Source: Manihot esculenta
Lineage: Eukaryota; Streptophyta; Magnoliopsida; Malpighiales; Euphorbiaceae
DNA: 64,000 nt
Direction: 5' to 3'
NCBI RefSeq assembly: GCF_001659605.2
Contig: NC_035170.2
Span: 28,810,020 to 28,874,019, forward strand
Shown here: piece after piece, positions 56,593 through 64,000 of the stretch
Position numbering within the stretch: the first letter of the stretch is position 1
Layout: every line of letters starts with the position of its first letter
The notes under the pieces: model-generated
What the model was told of the DNA's origin: nothing
What the model saw: only the letters and a program-made list of their open reading frames with translations
Databases searched by the model: none
Program-made: the position numbers and the translations under genes

Positions 56593-56661
56593 CATCATGT
56601 TAGAAAACTAAGAGACCAACATATAAACATCATTAATTTCTCCAAGCTGATTCAGAATTCA

Positions 56662-57030
56662 ATGGCTACAACTAAACTAGTGCTGTTCTCAAAAATGCTA
56701 ACCAGAACAGACATTGAGAGTTGTCTGTGTATTTCTACTTCTTCTTTAAGTCAGTTGCCGTTCGACGAAGGGCAACAGGTGAACATGCACGTCCACGACG
56801 AAGGTGGACGAGAATGGATCTTCCCATGCACAATCAAAGAAGATGAAAATGTGGGACGTTTTCTTTCTGTGGGTTGGCTTGATTTCGTTCGTTTCAAGGA
56901 TTTGAGAGCTGGTGATCAGGTTATTATTCATAAGGAAGTCACAAAGCGCGAGGTTCCAGCAACTTTGATGAAGATTGGAGTTCAGAGGAAGATCAGATTG
57001 TTCGGTGTTGATATTTGGGCTGCAGTGTGA
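56662..57030 (+). CDS. Short B3-domain protein ending in RLFGVDIW (plus-strand gene, intact)
   Basis: The 122-residue protein has a clear B3 domain: LFSKMLTRTDIESC (8-21), EWIFPCTIKED (51-61), GWLDFVRFKDLRAGDQVIIH (71-90) and the tail KIRLFGVDIW (110-119). The tail carries the RLFGV repression motif known from RAV and HSFB proteins. The frame is open up to an ATG at 56503, adding 53 residues, but that ATG precedes the probable TATA box and the extra sequence has no family match, so the inner Met is chosen. It is the intact sister of the pseudogene at 36590. Likely a nuclear DNA-binding repressor; targets unknown. Confidence 0.88.
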   Translation: MATTKLVLFSKMLTRTDIESCLCISTSSLSQLPFDEGQQVNMHVHDEGGREWIFPCTIKEDENVGRFLSVGWLDFVRFKDLRAGDQVIIHKEVTKREVPATLMKIGVQRKIRLFGVDIWAAV

Positions 57031-57980
57031 AGTCTATATTTCTCATAAAATATGATGTAATTTTTATTTTAAAGTAATTTATTATAACATCTTTAATGAG
57101 AATCTATTAATAAAATAACTTTTTATTAAAATTTATTATTAGATTATAATCAGTCGGCCATTAAATTTTAATAATTTAATTTTTATAATTTTAATATTTA
57201 TATCTAAAATGACCGAAATATTCTGCTGTAATAAAAAAATAAAATTAAAAAATATTGTAATTAATATTCTGAAATTTAAAAAATAAAGTTTACAGTAATA
57301 GAGTAAGACATCCCTCTTCTTTTATATTTAACCGTTTCTCTGCTATAATATCACTTATTTTTGTCACTTAGATCATACGTACAGAATTTCTTTTCATGCC
57401 AGACGGCTATTTAATTTTTTTCGGTGCACACGCGGATAGGACTGCGAAGTGAATAGGCCAATTATTCTTCTCCACATCATATCACTAGGCTGTATTACTT
57501 TCCGTTGAACTTGAATTTACAATAAATTTGACTTGTTTTGCACGTTCAGATCAGAACTTGAACTTGAATTTACAGTAAATCCAGCTTGTTTCGCACGTTC
57601 GGATCAGAATTTAAAATAAATTGGTCTGATTAAAGAAGATTTGATAGAGTTTGAATTAATATTTTTCATTTAAATTTGATCTTACCTAAAATAGAAAAAA
57701 TCTGACTATTTTACTGAAAGTAACTATAATTAGTTAGTCTATCATTATTTAATATAAATAAAATTAAATAAAGGGCATCTAAATATATTTAATTAAAAAA
57801 TAAATTAAATATTTAAAAAATTCGAGTCGTGGTGGTTATGTTTGTTGTTACTGGACGTTGCTGATGAGAGAGACAGCCAGCAGCTGTTTATGAAACTTGA
57901 AAAGAGAAACTGAGATGAAGCGTTATTGACCTTGACCTTGTCTACAATACAAAAGACTTTGACGCGTGCTCCACCCAACT

Positions 57981-60384
57981 TATTAATTTTTTCTTTCACA
58001 GGCTACGCGTTTCTGCCAACTTACTTTACAAACATCCTTTAAATATTTTTAAACTGAATTTATATAAATTTAAAATAATACAATATCTATCGTTTAATAT
58101 TTATCCACTCAAATAAATAAAATTAATTAACAGTATTAATTTATAAAATTATAATAATTTATTTAAAATATTTTTAAATAATTATATATTTTTATATATT
58201 AATATTAAATAATTTGAAAATTATTAATAATAATATATATATATAAAAAAAATTAATGATACACTGTAACAAATAATTGAAAATAAAAAATTCTTTAATA
58301 AAACTCTATATATTTATACTAAATATTTATATAAATTTAATTTAACTAAAAATATATAAAAATTACTTTTAATAAAATAATTTATATTATAGTGTTAAAA
58401 ATCATAACAAGTTAATTTTTTACTTTGAAGATTTATTTAATACACTGCTAAAATTATTGGTAAGAAATTTTTTTATCTAAGTTAGGGATATTCTTCTTTT
58501 TATTTTTTTATAATGCTAGACATGATCACGGTATAATTCAAATCATGAATCGAATTGAATGTGGATGAGTGATCAGATTAATCGATCGATTTTAATTTTT
58601 AAATTGAATTGAAATTTTAAATCAAAGAAATCAGTTACGATTTTTTTTCAAAATTAAAATTGATCGGTTCAAACTGATGATTCGATTTGATTTCAGTTTG
58701 ATATATTATTAAATCCTTGGCCTACACCATCGTCCCTAAATTTGTGATAGAATTTTTACTATCGTCGCTAACTTTGCCGTCTATGGCTATTGGTCGCTAA
58801 ATTGTAGTGACGGATTTAAGTTCGTCACTAATTTCATTGCTAAGGAATTTTTTTACAGCATGACCCAAATTGGAGAGTTGATTTTAATAATTAACTAACC
58901 AATTTCATTATTATTTCAATTTTTTTTTCCAAAATAGAATTTCAAAATCTTTTTTGAACACTTTGGACCATCAAACTTAATCCAGAAAAATAATTTTAAA
59001 TCTTTAAATAACTAAGTATTGAAAATTTAAATCCCTATAAATATTGAAAGACTTAAAAGTAATAATTTTTTTTTAAAGTAACGTCTTCAAGCTTCCCTGT
59101 TTCAAACTTCGTAAAGTATCCAACAGATTCTTAAACTTATTAATATTTTGTTTATAAAAAATCACTTAAAATTAATTTTAAGTAAATATTATATATTAAT
59201 TGAATTTATTTTATTAATTTTGTTTTTAACAAAAGAACTCTTTGAATCTATAAAAAGTATAAAAAAAATAATAAATTTGGAATAATAATAATAATAATAA
59301 TTTAATTGATAATTATTACAAATGGAAGGTGTGATGATTAAAAAGGTTGACGTAAGCATGATGAGATGAGGGTGAGCTCACAGCCGCATTCCTTTACTGT
59401 AAAGTGTTTGACAAAGTACAGCCTCGTAATCACCAACTCTGAACCTTTCGATTCGGACGGGCCCACCGTTGATGAAACTTTTTGTCGGCGGATTCACGAA
59501 CCAGCAAGAATCTGGCAAGTCTACTCAGTCCGACCCACATTAAATACCAGATGTTGTTATTTTTTTTTTTTTTTCAAATAAAAAAAAAATCTCTCACATT
59601 TATATACCATCCAATTAAATTTGTGAAATTAAAATATTAAATACTATTATTTAAAAATATAAAAAACCCTATAGTATATAATTTTTTTATATTTTATTTG
59701 TTTTTTATTAATAAATGTTGTATGATAAAGCAACAATTTTTTTTAAATAATTATTTAATATTTCTGGTTTTAAATAATTTTATATTTTATACTTTATCTT
59801 TCAAGTTATATCCCGGCCATATATTTTATAGTAAAGCCACTAGCAGTCATAGGGCTTCTTCACTTGAATTTTAATGTTTTAGGGTTTTTGGTTGGAGGGA
59901 ATGGCTTGAGATATAACAATTTTATTTCACTTTCTATTCATAGATTTAATTTAAATCTAGATAACCCTTATCTCTGGTGCATTGATGGGTACAGGGTTAG
60001 TTTTCACATAGAGATTTTATTTTAGGACAAATTACATTTTAATTTTTTTAATTTTTAATATAATTAACAAATCGATTTTTATATTTTAAAAATTAAACAC
60101 TTAAATTTTAATATAATTATTTTTTTAATTTTTAAATTTTAATATAATTAATAAATCAATTTTTATATTTTAAAAATTAAAAATTTAAATTCTTATATAA
60201 TTATTTCATCCAAATTGAAAATCATTCCATTCATAATTTTGTTAGTCAACCAATTAAAAAGAAAATAAATATTTTAAATATCTAAAATATTTTAAATATC
60301 TAAAATATTTTCATGAATACTTAAATTTTTTTAATATAAATAAATTTTACATTATATAAACTACATTTTAATTTTTAAATTTAC
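57981..60384. other. AT-rich spacer between U2 and U3
   Basis: No supported gene. It contains a CACTA-like fragment (58720-58860), a locally GC-richer patch at 59340-59560 (GAGGGTGAGCTCACAGCC, GGACGGGCCCACCG) of unknown nature, and a 60040-60190 stretch in which ATTTTTATATTTTAAAAATT words recur. Confidence 0.55.
58720..58860. mobile_element. CACTA-like subterminal fragment (probable)
   Basis: Repeated TCGCTAAATT, GTGACGGATTT and GTCGCTAACTTT words with their complements (GTCACTAA) recall the subterminal repeats of plant CACTA transposons. No ends or target duplication visible. Confidence 0.4.
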
Positions 60385-60389
60385 TTCTA

Positions 60390-60530
60390 TGGTATGTGAT
60401 TCAGAATAAGGACACAACTTCATGATAGACATTAGGACTCCAAACATCAATTTTTTGAAAAGAATAATTCAACTATGCCCTCTTTAATACTTGACTGGCA
60501 TAGTAGATTGGACTTTGCTCCCCTTTATGC
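60390..60530 (-). pseudogene. Tat-type RNase H debris (U3, short)
   Basis: Counterpart of 52240-52370, truncated at its left by the start of U3. Confidence 0.6.
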
Positions 60531-61659
60531 TCTTAAACGAGTACAAAGCTTATTGTTTCTTACGTCACAGATATATATAAAAATTATATTTCACCTTCGA
60601 TAGGTGAGTTTAATAAAGGAGTAGATGATAAAAAAATACAATGAAAACCTTAAAATCTCAAAAAATACTTTTAGATTTTTGAAATCATAGTTCTCAACCA
60701 GCATATTCAACAATTTGAGTGTCGAACAAGCTTGAACTAACAATGTCGAACAAGTTCGTTTTGTGCCACATGCCACATAGCACAGGACATAGTGGCTGAG
60801 TTGAACACTTATAATGCCAAACGCTTTGTGCATGCAAACGCCAGCTGGGCCCCTACATGCAACGGTGCATGCGGAGCTCTCTACATATACCTACTCTAAC
60901 TAGGCTAGAGTTAGAACTTTTGGCTTTAAAATGCCAAATTTTTTTCTTTCCACAGGTTGAATTTGTTCAATTTTACTCTTTCCCCCTTCCTTTTCTTCTT
61001 CAGTGCAATTGTACTCTTCACCATTTGTGCTCTTTAACATTTCTCTTTTTCTTTTTTCTCTAATATACTCCTATAAATTTTTAGACATCTTCCATCTTAT
61101 TATCAGATATATTCTAAAATTTCTTTTTTTTAAATATATAATTTAAAAAAAAATGTGTATGCTTATTTTTTTTAGATATATAAAAATATAATTTTTAGTG
61201 TAGTAAAAAATTTATAATTAATGATTTAATATAATGATAAAATATTTTATGTGATTTTGGATTGAAAAAATTTAGCAATTGTAATTTAGTGTAGTGGTAA
61301 AATTTTTATTGTAATTTAATAGAAAAAATTTATTATTGATGATTTAATTTAGTGTTAAAATATATAATATGCTTTAGATAGAATAAATTAATAAGTATTA
61401 TTTAGTGTAGTAGAATAAATTTATTGTGATTTAGTGTAGTAAAAATTTATAATTAATTATTTAATAGTTATAAAATATTTATTTTGATTTTAGGTATAAA
61501 AATTTTCAATATACTTACTTTTTAGATGAATCACTAGATAATTTTTTTTCAACAAGTTCAATCAATGAAATGAAATTTTTAATTACAAAATTAATTTTAA
61601 ATATTTATTTTTAATAATTAAATTTAATAAAAAATATAAAATAAATTTATTCATATTTT

Positions 61660-62218
61660 AAAAAATATATACATAAAACTTACCACCGTTCTTTTTTTAA
61701 TTACAGTTGAATCAATTGGATTCAAATAATTTTTTTCTCAAATCTACTGCATAATTTATTTTCTCCTCTTACAAAATTTCTCTCATTTCAAAAACAAATG
61801 ATGAAAATTTTTAAAAAATTATTTTAAAAGTAATTTTTCAAATAAATTCTCTGCTGAATAAATAGAGGAGCCCAAAAATATGATCGATGGAAAGTGACCG
61901 TTGAGTACTTGTATGTTCGGCATCTTACATGTCATTATAGCAAAGAAATTAATATAATTGTTCGAAATTTTAAATATCGAATAACTAGTTCATTCGGTGT
62001 TCATAGTGCCAAATTTGCTTATTCGTTACATGACGGTTGAACAAATAAGTTTGATACTGAATTCTAAAATAACTTTATTGTTTGCAATTTTTAATTTATT
62101 TTTTTAATTTTACATAACTTTTAAAAAAAAATTCTATATATACTTCATTTCTCTCATCCAACTTATGATTTTTATTTAACCTTATAATGCTCGGCAATAA
62201 CAATGCTATATATATAAC
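61660..62218. other. U3-specific segment next to the B3 gene
   Basis: Present only in U3 between AAATTTATTCATATT and the B3 3' end. It contains GTTCGAAATTTTAAATATCG- and GTTCGGCATC-type words but no gene and no clear inverted ends. It may be an insertion in U3 or a loss in U1 and U2. Confidence 0.7.
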
Positions 62219-62219
62219 T

Positions 62220-62585
62220 TCAGAGATTTAGCCAAATATCAACCCCAAACAATCTGAATGCATACCTCTCAACGTCAATTCTGACTCTGTAAGTCCTTGG
62301 AGCTTGGTCTTGCATTGTTTCGTCAGACAAGATAATCTTATCATTTACTGCGAGACCCTTTTCACGAATAAAATCATTACAATTCACTGCAAGAATAATC
62401 TCTAAGTTGTCACTTCTCTGGTATATTGAGCAAGGAAGGCTAAGATATGTGCCATCTTTATCGTAGATTTTCATCCCCATAGCATGGCCTTCTTCCTCGA
62501 CAGGTGGCCTTCCAGTGGAGATCAGTAATTGGCAATCTTTTAGATCAGCTTCTGTCAATAGCTTGCTTGTGGTTCTGTTAGCCAT
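62220..62585 (-). CDS. Short B3-domain protein ending in RLFGVDIW (U3 copy)
   Basis: 121 residues, intact. It is the third paralogue of the genes at 34150 and 53522, with RPPVEE, ILSDETM for ILSEETM, VERYAF and the end IWLNL. The FRLFGVDIW tail (110-118) is conserved in all three. Three retained open copies suggest the product is under some constraint, or that the duplications are young; the sequence alone cannot decide. Confidence 0.87.
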   Translation of the reverse strand: MANRTTSKLLTEADLKDCQLLISTGRPPVEEEGHAMGMKIYDKDGTYLSLPCSIYQRSDNLEIILAVNCNDFIREKGLAVNDKIILSDETMQDQAPRTYRVRIDVERYAFRLFGVDIWLNL

Positions 62586-62629
62586 GCTTGAATTTTAGAT
62601 TTCAGTATGCATGCAAGCTCTCCTTCATC

Positions 62630-62645
62630 TATATATATATATATA
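62630..62645 (-). promoter_or_regulatory. AT microsatellite at the core promoter (U3)
   Basis: (AT)8 begins 45 bases upstream of the ATG, shorter than in U1 and U2; likely TATA box. Confidence 0.62.
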
Positions 62646-63775
62646 AATAAGTGTGTGTGAAGATATATCCCAAAAAAAAATTAATAGGGACAAATCTAAA
62701 ATTTTAATGGATAAGATATTATTAAATGAAAAATCTAAAAGCATGAAGGAAGTTAATGGGCAAAATTAAAGTGAAGTTAATGTTGTTTATTTTTTCTTAT
62801 TTAAAGAAAGATGATTCTTCAAGATAATATAAAGCTAGTTTATTGAGATGGAGATTCGAGGAAACACGGGATCTAGACACTTGAGAATGGTTTGATTTAA
62901 TGAAAAAATCAATGAATTAAAATTGAGTCAACGAGAGTAAATGTTAACAATAAATAAGAATGATTGAGTCGAGTTTATGTTTGAAGAGATTAAAGTTTTT
63001 TCTTCAAAGTGCGAAGGGGAGGTTTTTATGTGATTCTTATTCTATGCTTCATCAGATCGGGTCTTAACAGGGATATTTATACCCCAATGTATGCTGATAC
63101 TCCTCTGCAATTCGTCCCATTGAATAGAACAATGGCTTTTTTTGACAGATTTTTGAGATCACTCATTAATGATAGACAGCTAAATAATAAATATTAAATC
63201 CACTGCGCCTATCGTGAACGTCATGCATATATAATTTTAGCGTTAATAAAATTATTCTCCGCATGCATATATAATTTTAGCTTTAGTAAAATTAAAAGTA
63301 TCGGTGGGAAAAGGTTGTTTGAACTTTTTAAAATGTTAACATACCCTTATATTTACGTAAATTATATATAAATCATTAACATAATTATAATTTTTCAAAA
63401 TGATGAATAGCTTTTGGATCCTTTCATGCATCGCCTTATGTATTCTCACTACTAATTTTTTATATACTTAACATAATCGATTTTAGGCAGAGTATAATTG
63501 GAGAGTTTGATAATCCGGCTTAGATGAATTCTCATATTAATTATAAAAAATATTATTTATAATTTTTATTTAGTGCAAATTACACTCACTATATATTGAG
63601 ACGATGGCTGCTAATCATATATTGTAATGCTTTAAAATAAGCAACTCCACCACAGTCGTGTAACCAGCTGTGTTATCAAGGTGCTACGGAGAATGATTTT
63701 CTATCAATTTATCCGACAGAATCCAAGAATGACAATGACAGTGTTATAGTATAAAAATTAAAAAATGTCATATAA

Positions 63776-63847
<72 letters not shown>
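63776..63847. repeat. Long ATT microsatellite (U3)
   Basis: About 24 uninterrupted ATT units in the intergenic region. The U2 counterpart at 55100 has seven to eight. Confidence 0.97.
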
Positions 63848-64000
63848 TACACTCTGATATTTTATACGTATTAATTTTATATGATAAATAAATAGAAATA
63901 GTATGAAGAATTTTAATAAAACATGTGTAAAGATGATGAATTTTAATGTAACATTTGTAGAAGTTTATGATACAAACTAAAGCCGCCAAATAACAAATTT

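Larger units (their letters stand above)
50305..57980. repeat. Paralogous unit U2
   Basis: It carries the same order as U1 without the Athila and without the two U1 hAT elements. It has its own changes: a 666 bp tandem duplication in the Tat debris and an additional element-like insertion at 55515-55960. Confidence 0.93.
60385..64000. repeat. Paralogous unit U3 (runs off the window)
   Basis: It starts within the Tat RNase H debris and matches U1 and U2 through the minus-strand B3 gene into the divergent intergenic region. It has about 560 bases of its own at 61660-62218 between the shared 3' flank and the B3 stop codon. A second, plus-strand B3 gene would be expected beyond 64000. Confidence 0.92.

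Noticed and set aside
59366..59581. 71-codon frame in the U2/U3 spacer
   Set aside because: No domain, ends in a poly-T-derived Phe run; lies in a GC-richer patch of unknown origin.

Overview
The window is plant nuclear DNA. It is AT-rich, intron-poor and repeat-dense, with four LTR-retrotransposon lineages (Tekay, Athila, Tat-like, degenerate copia), hAT-type non-autonomous transposons, and a family of very short single-domain B3 genes. The style suggests a eudicot, plausibly Euphorbiaceae (Manihot or Hevea type). That placement is inferred from general resemblance and was not tested. No rRNA, tRNA, CRISPR array or bacterial-type operon was seen.

Layout. 1-6788: 5' part of a minus-strand Tekay/Del-like chromovirus (gag-pol with one in-frame stop, PBS, 2.35 kb LTR with GC-rich palindromes). 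7268-14153: a 3.4 kb tandem duplication (copies A and B), each carrying copia gag and integrase debris, an LTR-like block and the 3' end of a B3 gene; only copy B joins a complete B3 gene (13996-14355). 14360-23140: mostly AT-rich spacer, a duplicated block (18020-18645 and 20960-21575) and a decayed Tat-type gypsy fragment with eight 75 bp tandem repeats. 23140-29330: three plus-strand B3 genes, two of them products of a segmental duplication; one has lost its stop codon. 30290 to the end: three paralogous units (U1 30290-50020, U2 about 50300-57980, U3 from 60385). U1 and U2 hold a divergent pair of B3 genes; U3 shows one B3 gene before the window ends. U1 was split by a young, full-length 12.1 kb Athila-like element (37022-49142; LTRs differ at 6 of 1521 positions; TSD ATCTT) and also holds two hAT-type insertions whose empty sites survive in sister units.

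How it fits together. The only host genes I can support are eight intact B3 genes, one B3 pseudogene and one B3 fragment. All are single-exon ORFs of 105-131 codons consisting of little more than one B3 DNA-binding domain. Most end in an RLFG-type motif; RLFGV is the core of the repression motif known from RAV and HSFB factors. The array looks like a birth-and-death cluster of possible minimal repressors, growing by segmental duplication and being broken by nonsense mutation, stop loss and transposon insertion. The other unusual signal is a short motif (GATTTGCCCAGTGATTTGCC on the element's sense strand) spread through the LTRs, spacers and all ORFs of the Athila element, where it reads as Asp-Leu-Pro-Ser repeats.
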